A stretch of 64,000 nt of DNA, taken from NCBI GenBank assembly GCA_014905825.1, contig JACGCN010000009.1:1-64000 (forward strand), in the 5' to 3' direction. Position numbers and translations under genes: made by a program. Positions within the stretch are counted from its first letter, which is position 1. The number at the start of each line of letters is the position of its first letter. Below the pieces are notes generated by a model. That model did no database searches. It was given only the letters and a program-made list of their open reading frames with translations, and was not told the DNA's origin. Positions 22,578 through 33,974 of this stretch are shown in pieces. Source of the stretch: Lyophyllum atratum. Its lineage: Eukaryota; Basidiomycota; Agaricomycetes; Agaricales; Lyophyllaceae.

Positions 22578-24325
22578 TCGTATTCGTGGTTACTGTAAGT
22601 CCTCTGGTGTCCATGTTTTCGGGAATGGATCGCTGATGGGGGTTTAGAATCTAGGGATGGATGGGTCACTGTCACCGTCTAATCGGATGACAATCTAGGT
22701 GGCGAAGTATCACGCCGCGACGGGCGGCGCGTCGCAATCGCGATCGGAATGCGTTATGGGGCCGTAGATTTCGTTGGGTATCATAGGGGTTCATGTTTAT
22801 ATTCTGCTGGGGGTACATTGGTGGCACATGGTTGTCGAATTGATTGGTCTATCTCGTTTTCCTTTTTGTCATCTGGGGGCTACTACCGAAACTCGACACG
22901 CATGGATCAATCCGAAACCATATGTGGTTCGGATGTCTTTGTGACGGTTTTTGCAGAGAGGCGGGACGAGCTGGACGACAAATCCCGGATGGCGGGACGT
23001 TCATGTCGGAGTCACGTCACGGGTTGTGATTATTTGAAATTGTATCGAGATTCGACTCTTCGAATTTCGAAAGCTTCATCCACCACCACCTGCCGCCTCA
23101 GTGACCTCTGACCTCCATCCATAATGTGAAGTATCATGCGAGGGTGAGTAGCCACTTCTACAAAATGCTTTTAGACCGTTCCTCATGAGCAGAGCGTTGT
23201 CATGATAAAGCACATAATATAGGCGAACGAAGGGCTGGGCTACTAGGAATCAACAGACAAGGATCGAGGGCGCAGGTACGCATACCTCTTTCTCTCTCCC
23301 TAGTTCCACTAACCCAGTCGTTCTAGCACAGATTCCCATGCCTCCCCATCGCCTCTAAGCCCGCCAGGCCTCAACGCCCAATCCGGTGACCCCCCTCCCA
23401 CTCCTATTCTTCCACAACCAAGACAGATCCAATCCAGGACGACATTCTACTACTCATTTCAGCTTCCAAGCCGTTCGGGATTGTCATTCCCGCCTATGTC
23501 ACTCTGCAGCTCGTTGGACCCCGCCCGAACGGACATCATGTCGGCGCGTAGTCCACTGCTCCTCGGCAGGTGTGCCGCGCACTTCCTCCCGCTTCTCGCC
23601 CCTAACGATTTTCGGCGGCAGCGACCGCACAAGTGCTCGTTTTCAGGTATGGCGAATGCGAATCAGCGCAACAACAGGTATAGGAGGAGAAGCTTGAGGA
23701 ACACGTCGTGCTGCTATTGAATAGGTCGCGAGGGTGGTCGCACATTGTATTTGGAAGGAACCGGCCGTGCCGCGTTTCAGCTCTTAGTATCCAAACATCT
23801 TTGTGTTCTCTTTCGGATACGATGCGACGAGCCCTAGTGGAATCGTTGATGTTCTACAGTCATTCAAATCTGGAGTTTTGACGTGTTACGATCAGGTGTT
23901 TATCCACATTTGACAGTTTTATACTTACCATTCTTCTTTTCGCGACTTCATATTGATATCAAGCGACTTTCTTACTCGCGAAGAACAGTTCCCCCGAGAA
24001 GCCACAATTCAGTTGCCGGCATCACTCGGACTCATCTATTAAGACACCACCATCATGATCAAGTGTTCGGACGCGATGGCGTGCACAAATCTGTCAATGT
24101 CATCGCACCACAGCAGTCTTACTTTTCGAAGTGTTGACAAAGATCATGGGTTACACATATCAGCACCCGAGTTTGCTAAGCAAATCCAAGCTTCCCTTGT
24201 TCCCATGCTGTGGATCGTAGCTGTGGTCAAGCCGCGTCTCGCTTGCCTGCCAGTTTCGCTCTTATTACACATTCTGGTCTTGCAATCCTCGCAGCATACG
24301 CATCGTTATCCCTCCTTTGCATAAA
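22578..24325. other. 3' flank of GH47 and intergenic DNA
   Basis: 22578-22890 is shared, inverted, with 2880-3190, so it belonged to the duplicated GH47 unit. From 22890 to 24325 no frame carries recognisable features. AT-rich towards the right end, which probably holds the kinase promoter. Confidence 0.5.
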
Positions 24326-27300
24326 ATGGAATACACTGGACCTACGAAGGAGCATGTTCGGTCATCGTCGTCTTCGTCCTCCCTCATGTCGACTGTTGGG
24401 CAGCGGATCGCTTCGGCAATACCAGGAGGGCATTCGAAGAGCGACAAATCCGGCCCTCCCTCCGCGAAGTCAAGTCCTCATCAAAGTCCACAGTCTACGC
24501 CTGTCCTATCTTATAGTAAACCAAAGAAAGCCATTTCTCGAACATCTTCCTTAGAGCGGATACTCGGGGCTCCACACAGCTCTGAATCTCGTTCGAGTTC
24601 GCCCATGGGGGAACATCTGAACTCGCTAGCTCACAAAATCAAAAGGAGTCCCAGGCCGTGGACGAGTTCCCCCAAGAAGCTAATTCCCGCGAAGGAGCAG
24701 ACTGAGGGATGGCATCATACTCGTTTGGTCAGTCTCCCTAAAGTCTTCATTCCTGGCGTGTATCTCAATGCCTCACCTCCACTTCGAAACACAGCGAGTT
24801 GCTCGCGCTGTCAGTCCTATGATCGATATCGCGGTGGATGTAGCCTATGAAGTGCTTGCCCATGGAGCAGAGCTGTTGAAGTTTTCCCCAATTCCTGGGC
24901 TCGAAGGTGTCGCTAAGCTTTTGTTGGGTATCTGGAATACTTTGCAGCAAGTCGAGGTGGGTCATCCTCTTTACTTGGGTATGAAACCACAACCTTCTCG
25001 TTGCAGGCGAATTGGTTGGCTTGCCTGCGGCTCGCAGAACGATGCGCTGATATTCTTAGTGCGATCTATGAAGAGGTTTCTCGTGCCGGAAGGACAGTGG
25101 CGAGAGTTCTGAGTGAACCGTTGGAAAATCTCGAACAGTATGCAAATCAACCATCTGATGAGATCCCTTCTAAACGAGGAAATCATTTTCCAGTGCCTTT
25201 GAACAAGTCCAGAAACTACTCCAAAGCCAGATGCACCGACCGTTTGTTAAGCGGCTCTTGAAAAGGGACGAGGACCTTGCGAATATCGCAGACTGTAATA
25301 CAAGCCTCCAAGACGCTCTTGGTCACTTCGATGTGCGTCTTTGTCAATGAGTATCTAATGGATCCTCTGATACATTTCTGGCAGCGATCTATCCAGCTTA
25401 AGATCCTCGATGTTGTCACCGGGGTCCATGAGAGCCCGAGCGCCGGAAAGGTACGTGTCTTTGATCAGAGTTGAACGCTATCGAGCTCACCATGAAACGA
25501 ATCCTGTAGTCGACGGACGAGATACATAAGAGGATTCGAGAGATACAAGAGCGACAGAACGAGCGTGATAGGTCGGGCGACATTGCAGACTTGGAGTACA
25601 TCTATGTGAAAGCGCAGACGGCGGAAACAGATGCAGAGGCGCTGGAGATTTTGGGAATCGAGAAGCCAGATATACCAGACGCCGTGAAAACGCTTCTTCG
25701 AATCCTCGAGCAACTCAGATCACATCACGTCTTCAAAAGGCTTTCAACTTCGCTTCCTTCGCCACCCAGGTCCTCCACCTGGCCAGTCGATGGGCCTGAA
25801 GCAAAAGAGCTTGGCCTCCTGGACCGCGCATTCATTGAGAGGGAACTTCGAGCGCTGCAAAGCGCCTACAAGGGAGTGCTACCTGTCCTTCCCAGTTGGA
25901 CAATTACGAAGTAAGCTCTCTATCCGGCGGCATAGTGATTTGATCTAAAGTTTACAGATTCGAAGTCGACCTCTATGAGCTGATCGGCCGCGGTTTTTTC
26001 TCTACTGTTTATCGCGGCTCTTGGCATGGGCGTTCTGTGGCGGTCAAGGTCCTCGAAGTTCATACCTCTAACGAGTCGTTTGTGAACGAGATTAACGTTT
26101 GGAAGATGCTGACCCACAGACACGTGTTGGAGATGTACGGTGCTAGCAGCGCAGAGGGCCCCATGCCATGGTTCCTGGTCAGCCCTCTCATGAGACATGG
26201 GAGTGTGACTGACTACCTGAAGCGGGTTGATTGGGAAGTGCAACGCTATAGGGAAGCAGGGGATGGGGTCGCTGCGGCCATGTCGATGAAGGACAAGGTG
26301 AACCATCTTAGGATGATTCATGATATCGCTGAGGGGATGAATTACCTCCACGAATGCGGTGTATATCACGGAGACCTCAAGGTGACGGTTTCTCTTCGTT
26401 CTATCTATATGATCTCGAATTGATATCGACGTGCTTACAGGGAGCAAATGTCCTCGTAGGTGAGAATCTGCGATGTGTCGTTTCAGATTTTGGCCAAAGC
26501 AAGTGGAAGGCCGATATAAGGCAAGGGAATCCGCTCCCCAATCGTTCGTGTTTGTTTCCAACATCATTGCAAGATTTTTCCGTTGACGGAGATATTTAAG
26601 ACGCGGTGAGATGGCAGGCTCCAGAGTTAATGGGCGGCCGCTCTCTACTATCCAAGAAAAGCGATGTTTATGCCTTCGCAATGTGCTGTGTCGAGATATT
26701 GACTATGGGTAGTATTCCCTGGCCAACGATGAATGATGATGCCGTGAAAGAACACGTTATAAGTGAGAATCGAGGCAGTCTTCTTACAACATTCAACTCA
26801 GCCTTCTTTGTAGATGAGCAAGGTCGGCCCCCTTATCCGGCAAGTCTGGTCCACTCGCTCGGGCTTGAGGAGTTTCTACCATCGATATGGCACCAGGCGC
26901 CGTCTGAGAGACCATCTTTCAAGAAACTAGTCGTATCATTGGAGGTAATCAGGGCCCAAGTCCGTGTCTTGACAACTCCGGCCCTCGCATCGCCTCGCAT
27001 AACCGTTTCTGAACCAAACACCTACATCGACCATCTCGCTTCATCACTGCAATTCAGCCCCGGTTTGTCTACATCCAAATTGAAGCTACAAATACCTTAT
27101 CTTCGTCTTAGATAGTGAAGGCCTCTCGGAGTCTCCTTCATCCCCCCAAGCACAATACTCCACTCCGTCTATCACTGTGCTCCCAAAGCATGACTCTCTT
27201 CCAGACGTCGTTTTCGACGACGAAAGTGACACAACATCACCCTTGGATAATTCCCTGCTCCTGTTTGATACAGTGGACGACGATACGCAACCACCTCCAA

Positions 27301-28339
27301 GCATGATGAATGACGCCGAGACTATTAAAGTCCGTCAGGAGATCCTAGACAACGGATTCGAATTTACATACCGTGTATGTCTTTCTCATGAATTTCCTCG
27401 TTCGGGTAAGTCCAGACTGCGTGAAGCTAGATTCGAGAGCTGATACCACATCATAGTTAACGTCCCTCTCTGGACACCAGGGGACGTAGCGTTGGGAGAT
27501 ATCGGCTATCTTACTCGTGACGGCCACTTCGTCAAATTGTTCAACTCGATCAATCCAGGATCATCCTCTGGTGGTAGGTTGAAGGAGATGCATGGGATAT
27601 CTCACTTCGGACGTGTTTCGATCGCCCGTCGTCAGGAGCGTGACACGAACCTCGTTCGTAAGGGACTCGAAGCTTTTTCGAAGTTCATGTCTCCGGGAGA
27701 CGGACGGCCATTGTAGTACAATTCAATCAAACTTAAACACTCGATTGCTGATCTCCTCATCTTTTTTATGCCAGAGATCGCGTCAAGCGAAGGCATACTT
27801 TTTCGCTGTCCGGGGCGCGCACGGCCTTTCTATGTGCAGAGAAAACTACCCATAATTATATCGAAGATTCCAAGGCTTGCAAGCAGTGGTTAAAGGACCA
27901 TTGGCAGTGGATCCTACGCGAGTTCGGGAGTGAAAATGCACTACAAAAGGAGGACCTTATGTTAAGTTAGTTGTTTTTCAGATGATCACGGTTGGAAGAA
28001 AATCTCAAAACCATTTGAATGCAGTTGTTGAAACCCTGACAGCGCAGAACTATGCTCTACTTGTCAACCACGGCCACTTAGACGACCAGGTTTCGCTTTC
28101 CCTTCACCCTCTCCGCTGGTGTTCTTAACAGACTCGCTACGTAGGGCTATTTCGACGTATTTTCTACTCCTGGTACTGAAGAACCGTGGGGATCTTTCAC
28201 GATCCCCTCGGAAGAAGATGACATGCCAGGATAGCATTACGCGTGCAAAGTCTCGACAGGAAGGAACGAAAGCAAGACAATATTGGTGGCGAGACTTCGA
28301 TTCCAACCTGAGGTCGAGGAGCCTACGCTACTAGCTTGA
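24326..28339 (+). CDS. protein kinase with MLKL-type helical N-terminal domain
   Basis: About 134 Ser-rich disordered residues come first. Residues about 135-310 form a helical region with the MLKL N-terminal/HeLo-like pattern: VAYEVLAHGAELLKFSPIPG, LEGVAKLLLGIWNTLQQVEA, LAERCADILSAIYEEV, SQMHRPFVKRLLKRDEDLAN and NTSLQDALGHFDRSIQ. A coiled-coil linker (about 310-445) leads to a TKL-type kinase domain: Gly loop IGRGFFSTVYRG, VAVKVLE (ATP-binding Lys), catalytic loop YHGDLKGANVLV (HGD instead of HRD), DFGQSK, and activation segment VRWQAPELMGG. All catalytic residues are present. A C-terminal region (about 27440-28320: PLWTPGDVALGDIGYLTRDG..., GYFDVFSTPGTEEPWGSFTI) appears to continue the gene, but a TAG at 28232-28234 interrupts the last exon before the TGA at 28339. 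The end is therefore uncertain. Confidence 0.8.
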
Positions 28340-29031
28340 ATATCTCTCCGGCGTCCGCGGGAGAGGATTATCATTTGAACCAAGCCATGTGCGTATTAAT
28401 TATGATACCATATGTTGCAAAGGACATGTCGCATTGATCGATTCAGAGTAGTCCTCTATAATAGCAGAGGCAAGCGAAATTACAGTAGAGGGAGAATAAA
28501 ACCGGATATTTACTCCACATGACATGGTCGCTTCTAGCAATACTTGATGATTATTGCTGGATCAACGAAACTGAGTAAACCCATAATCGAAACCGAAGGT
28601 TACATTCTTGAGCTTGGTTTCGAAGTACCCAATGAGCATACACCACCAGGATGAGAATTATATTTAGTTGCCGACCCTCTCTCAAATGAATGTGCATGCG
28701 ATTTCGAGTACCACGTACCGCATAGCAGCGCAAGCCCATGCACGGACATCGTACTACATACAGCGCTTTCTACCTGCCCGCGTGCCCGCTTCCCCTTCCC
28801 CGAGTGCAGACAACACGTGAAAAACGTTCCACCTTCGTAACGCGCCCAACCCGGTTTGCGAGGGCAGCATTTATATCGGCGTTAACCCTCTTCGCCGTGG
28901 GTGGATCGCCTACCATAAGGGTCCAACTGTCCAGGAACCTAGAAGATCCTCTCCTTAGGGTGTGATTCGCGGCGAAGAAGTCGAAATAAACGCACTCTAC
29001 CCTCCTCCAAAAATTCAAACCCTATCAGCCT
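28340..29031. other. intergenic
   Basis: Between the kinase and the convergent membrane-protein gene. Nothing recognisable. Confidence 0.4.
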
Positions 29032-30542
29032 TCACACAGCGCTTCTCCCCGTGCTATCCTTCTCTGTTTCATCCGAATCTCGACCGCAGCCGATTGGGGT
29101 ATCCCGCGAATCCTGGCTAAGTGTGCTCTCGTCTCGAGAGGCGCGCACGAAAGAGAGATGTCCCAGAGTGGCCGGCCGATCGCGTACCCTCTCCGTGCGA
29201 GCCACGCTGTGTTTCCGGGTGGATGTACCCAGCCCAAACGTCTCTACCATTGAGCGTTGCTGGGCAACGAGGTACACGACCATGGACGGGTATACTCCCT
29301 ACCCCGGAGCGGGTCAGGGTGTAGTAACAATGCAAAAAGGCTGGGACGGGGCACATACCGCGAACGCCGTGTATATCACGAAAATGGCGGTTTGGAAAAA
29401 GTCCGCGGGTGAGTAGCGCTCGAATGGTGCGAAGTTCGAGATGAGGTTGGCTAGCTGTCGTGGAATGAGATGGGCGTGAGTTAGGATTATTGGTATGTAT
29501 GCGCACCTGAAGCGCTAGGAACACGAGGCCCGATTCGACGATTATGATCAGGATTTTCTGGACTGAAGACTGCGTGTTGTGGAGTTCGAGTATGTTGCGG
29601 GACTTTTGATGGGCCCTGTGCGAAGACGAAGAAGAAGAAGGGACCGATCAGGGAATGTGGACATGATCCGAATAAGGGAACGAACCAGAGTTTGTAAACA
29701 ATCAACATCGTGGCGATAGCATTCGTCGCGAACGACAGCGCCATAAACGAGTTGAACACGAGGGTGACAGGGCTCGCTTTGTAGATGGAGCTGACGATCA
29801 ATACCCAGATATCCGTCGATATCAGAGCAATGAATGCGAAGTTGGCGCCTGGGCCCAGGAGAGGTTAAGGCGCTTGATCGCATTCGGGGGATACGAGGCC
29901 GGAGGACTTACCGCTTGCGCCGAGTAATAGAAGACTGAGACCCATCTGAACCCATATGTTGTCTTGGAAAAGCGCCCACGCTCTCCATACAACGACACTG
30001 TCACTCAGTATGAGCTTGGGAGCGCGACGTTAGGTGAGTCTTCCCAGGACGCCTCGGTGAAGCACATACCAGCAGCTGCTGTGCCCAGACCTCGGCAACG
30101 CGGAAGGGATACATGTCCGTGTCGACTTGCGCCATGGTTGTGCCGTTGAATGTGTTCTCGTCGAGCTTGATGAGAGTGAGCCGTATCTCCGACACCACGA
30201 TGGACACGATGCAGATCCAGTTGGCTGTGAGAAGCAAGAAGCTGGTAAGGGTTGCCGTGAACATCATGATCGTCGGCCGCGACTTCAGGCCACGTTTCCT
30301 GGAGACGTTGGACACGATGATGAGACTCGAGTCTTCATAAGAAGAAGCGGGACGCACAAAAGAATCGATGTTGAGAATGCGAATAGTAACACAGCAGCGC
30401 CTGAATGAGGTCAGTAAGTCTAGAGCTCCGAGACAAGGCTGGAGCGCGTACCGTAGAGAAACGTTGTGGTCACCAGCCTCGTAGTGTTCTGCAGATAGTG
30501 GTACCCGACCATGTGGAGGAGGAAGGCGTCGGTAGGGTTCAT
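29032..30542 (-). CDS. seven-helix membrane protein, basidiomycete-specific family (copy 1)
   Basis: Assembled leftwards from the ATG at 30542 through about eight introns: MNPTDAFLLHMVGYHYL; AAVLLFAFSTSILLKRGLKS; FTATLTSFLLLTANWICIVS; LSDSVVVWRAWALFQDN; VQMGLSLLLLGASGANFAFI; VFNSFMALSFATNAIATMLI followed by VYKLW; KILIIIVESGLVFLALQLAN; then YPSMVVYLVAQQRSMVETFG and a hydrophilic tail ending at 29032. About seven hydrophobic segments. The order and the words SD.V..WRAW, ATN..AT.LI.YKLW, ILI.IVESG.VF..LQ and YP..VV..V.QQ..VVETFG recur in the protein at 58255-59748. Not a pheromone receptor by any motif I can see. Function unknown; the tail is probably cytosolic. Confidence 0.82.
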
Positions 30543-31370
30543 GGCGCTGTACTACCTGCAGGGTTTGTGACTGGAATCCATGCTTTCGAACATGTTTATG
30601 TATACAAGGCGGGGGATATCTTCCAGTCCGGAGATAACTTCAGAAGATCAGCAAAGATCGGCACGTGCGAAAAAAGACATAGGGCACACCGGATTGGGAA
30701 CAATGTCCAACCACGTCCACCAGCAATCCAGCAGCGTCCACCACAAGTCCATCCCTGCGCGTATCAGCGTCCTCCCCACAAGCCCCGAAGAACGCCGTTT
30801 GTCGCGACGTCATTGATCTTGGGTTCCGCACGATTTCCCAGACCCGGGAGGTCGATACCGGATACCTTCCGTGTGCGGGGCCGCCGGGACTGGTCCTTCG
30901 CGGCCTTAGATTTTGAACTGGGACACCGTGCGTCGTCGTGATAACTTGCGCTCATGCCACTCACGACGGGCTGGCACAGACGACGTCTTGGTGAGGGAGG
31001 GCTAGACAAGGACGTGATCATGAACTTTGGCCTCGGGGGCATTGGCAAACAAACGGTTCCGTTATCGGACCACGCTCGCATCACCCAGTGTCCCCCGATG
31101 AACCGTTCCTTGGCAACTCGAACGAGGAATACTCGCACTTGCACACGTTTCCGTTCCAGGGTGAGCCATGACTGTGTTGTTGTCTTCCTCGCACACTCAT
31201 CTACGCGTTTCCTCCCCCGCCAGCTTTCAACCCGTCAGACACTGGTTTCTGATCGCCTTTCTCTACCACTATCACTGCATCGTCTCAACTTAAGCTCCCT
31301 TCATTGGATGGCTCCACCTCTTTCCAACCAGGGATCTTTAAGAAGGTCCGAGGGCTTGGTTTAGCGTGTA
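30543..31370. other. intergenic
   Basis: Both strands contain Arg-rich open frames (30764-31144 minus, 30954-31364 plus) with no recognisable motif. No supported gene. Confidence 0.35.
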
Positions 31371-31910
31371 GTGAGCAAGATAGAGCGGGTCGGAAATGAA
31401 AGGATCTACTTGGTACCAGGTGCGTATCCTCGTTGTTCGTCTGGCGCATATACTCAATTATTCGGTTCTACAGCACGAGCCCCAGTTGAGACCTTTGAAT
31501 CATCGCGTCTCCCAACCATAACACCACGCGATTTCATCTCCAGGGAGAACCCCTACCGTGCTGCGACAGTTCCGCAAGTGTTCAGCATCGCTGATTTAAG
31601 GACGGGGAACGCGTCACGGCCACCTGCATGTAATAAACGTCGTCGACTGACCTCCACGGCGGAAGGCCATCAGGACGCCAGTCACCTCGCTCACCGATCA
31701 GCCCAGCCTCCTCGGCGTGGTCGTCAGGTGCCTGCGTTTGCGTCAGGGTTGACTCGGGGTACGTCAATTGGCCCTCTCCCTTTCATTATCATTCTGAACT
31801 AATCTTTACAGGCTCCTCGTCCAATGATCGAGATACCTGTGGATTACGGGGTCAAAGCCGGTATGAACACCTTTGACATGTCTTCTCAGGTCGTCCAGGT
31901 GTGATCTATT
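31371..31910 (+). CDS. hypothetical, possible multi-exon fragment
   Basis: An exon-like stretch (about 31474-31760) encodes ARAPVETFESSRLPTITPRD and a basic segment NKRRRLTSTAEG. Plausible acceptors lie before it (TTCTACAG) and a donor/acceptor pair after it (GTACGTCAATT ... TTTACAG) leads to APRPMIEIPVDYGVKA. No start could be fixed and no domain is recognisable. It could be the 5' part of an unannotated small gene or noise. Confidence 0.25.
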
Positions 31911-32655
31911 GGTGCCGATGGTTCTTTAGCGTCTTTCTCCATTCTTCGAGCTGGAGGGTTTGCGCTCTGTTGAGAATGGCGTTGATGGATGTAAGAGTGA
32001 TCTATTCGCCTTCGGGCCTATGCGTCGCCTGTCCTGCTTGCCCGCTTCTCGTATGGGTGACTCATGTTCCGAGGTTCTATCGCGGAGTTGTTGACGGGAG
32101 CCCTTCTCTGTCGATGCTTTGGTTCGCTTCTCCATTCACACTTCTTATGCTTATTATCGACTCCTACTCCTTTCAACCGTCCTTCCAATACTATTGCTCA
32201 ACTTCTTTACGCTTCCTCTCCATGACTAGCTCGTGAATTGGTCACCGTCACTTCATAGCGTTATATCACTGCACTGTATCTTTCCCTCTACTTCCCACCT
32301 GACCTTAGCCAACTTTCTCAGCTCACGACGATCATCGCCGATCCGGGCCTCCATGCATACGCGGCCGATTAGCCTAGTGTGATACGCTATCACGTAGCCA
32401 CTGAACATGGTCGTGGCAGTCCTCCTAAAGTCTTGTTCGTACTAGGGGCTGGGCTCTTCTCGTCAACCTGCCTGATGAAACCGACGCGTCAACGTCGACC
32501 CTCGAGGCTCGCGTCGCGGTCACATGATCTGTCACATGCTGATCAGACTCGGACAACGTTCCACTTTAAGTTTTAGCCTCTTTCCTCCTCATGGGGAGAG
32601 CGTGTTTCACGCCCTCAGTCCTGGAATCTTTCTTACCAGTCTCCATCTAGGATCC
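31911..32655. other. intergenic, pyrimidine-rich
   Basis: No gene seen; CT-rich tracts typical of fungal promoters precede the GLTP gene. Confidence 0.4.
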
Positions 32656-33974
32656 ATGGCGCCGTATTTCGAGACAGTGAAGGTAAGCATCTCTCGCAGG
32701 GAGTGTGATCTGCGATGGTGGGCTGATTCGCGATTGTTCATTGATCATGCAGTCTTTCGCAGATGTACCTATCACGGAGGAGGGCATCGACACTCAGGCG
32801 TTCTTGGAAGCATCTGATGGGCTTGTACAAATGTTCGGTGAGCAGTTTTCCTAAGTACTTGCACATCAGTAGCCAAAGCGGCGAAGACCAAACCGAGGAC
32901 GTGGGACCTCCGGCTGCGCTTCAACATCGACCTGATTCACTACCGCAATTGTTTCGTTATGCATTACTTGTCTTTCTTGAAGATCATTTCTCGAACCTAT
33001 ATTCTATTGGCGTGCGCCTACTCACCTTCAATCCATAGATCTCCTCGGATCCGGCGTCTTCGGCTTCGTGCAATCAGACATACGGAGCAACATTGCCGTC
33101 AGTCTTGTCCTCGCCTCATTCCATGAAGTCTCGTTTCGGCGGCTCATGAGGTATTTGGTCTACAGGGGGTACGCACCCGGTACGAAGCCACACGCGATGT
33201 GTCGGGCACGCTGGAAGGTCTCGTTAGAACGGAGGCTCAGGAGTCTCAGAAACACGGGATACCCTGCTTGGTTCGGCTGACGAGGTAGGTGATCCTGCTA
33301 CGCGCTGTCTTTGTTACGTCTTTCTACCTTTCTATTCCTATTTCTGTTCATTTTTGCGTGCCACATGCCGCGCCCGCTTCTCCCCGGGATTGGGTGAACG
33401 ACTACCAATGGATGGGGCATCGACCCATGGCACTACCATGATTTTCCATCTTGACTATTTCTGTGGCTATCCTCTTGGTCTCCTTCCGTCTCCTCCACGT
33501 CATATCACTTATGATATCTACTCAGGGGTCTCGCATTCACTTGCCAAGCGCTGCTGAATATGCAATCCGACACGTCTGCGGAGCTCCATGTCTGCTTCAG
33601 GCGGTCGTACGACACGGTGCTCAGACATCACCACACTTTCCTTATCCGATCCGTCGTTTCGGTAAGTGCTTCATTCTTCGTTATTTTGCTAGTCTGGTAT
33701 CCCTTCGTGGCGTCCTAGCATCATCACTACACCTGCCCGATATCCTTTCTCGTCCGATCGTTACTTTGTCTTTTCTGTCCTAACCACCATCCTCGCCGCA
33801 CCGCAGGTTGCCATACGTGCCGTACCCCATCGCGCCCAGTTCTATGCCCGCATCTCCCAAGGGGGGTCTATAGAGAAACTTGACGCGGAACTGGCGCGGT
33901 GGCTGGTCGGCCTTGATGGAATAGTCAAGCGCGTCAGTGCGTTCCTCGCAGATGGGGGTTATGGACGTGTCTGA
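32656..33974 (+). CDS. glycolipid transfer protein (GLTP/HET-C2 fold) with altered headgroup site
   Basis: Soluble protein that moves glycosphingolipids between membranes. Six exons: MAPYFETVK; SFADVPITEEGIDTQAFLEA; MFDLLGSGVFGFVQSDIRSN; GVRTRYEATRDVSGTLEGLV to CLVRLTR; GLAFTCQALLNMQSDTSAEL with SYDTVLRHHHTFLIRSVVS; and VAIRAVPHRAQFYARIS, ending ADGGYGRV (stop 33972-33974). About 205 residues, as expected. The Asp and Asn of the DxxxN headgroup motif (SDIRSN) and the His of RHHHTFLIR are present. The Lys after the Asn is Gly here, and the Trp normally found in the LxWLxRGL motif is Arg (LVRLTRGL). These residues bind the sugar in characterised GLTPs, so ligand choice may have changed. The intron before the GLAF exon is long (about 240 bases). 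Confidence 0.87.

Noticed and set aside
2880..22890. The inverted match between about 2.9-3.0 kb and 22.7-22.8 kb looked at first like terminal repeats of a giant mobile element.
   Set aside because: The match extends internally through coding exons and introns of the GH47 gene, so it is a gene duplicate, not element ends; no capsule or tyrosine recombinase gene lies between.
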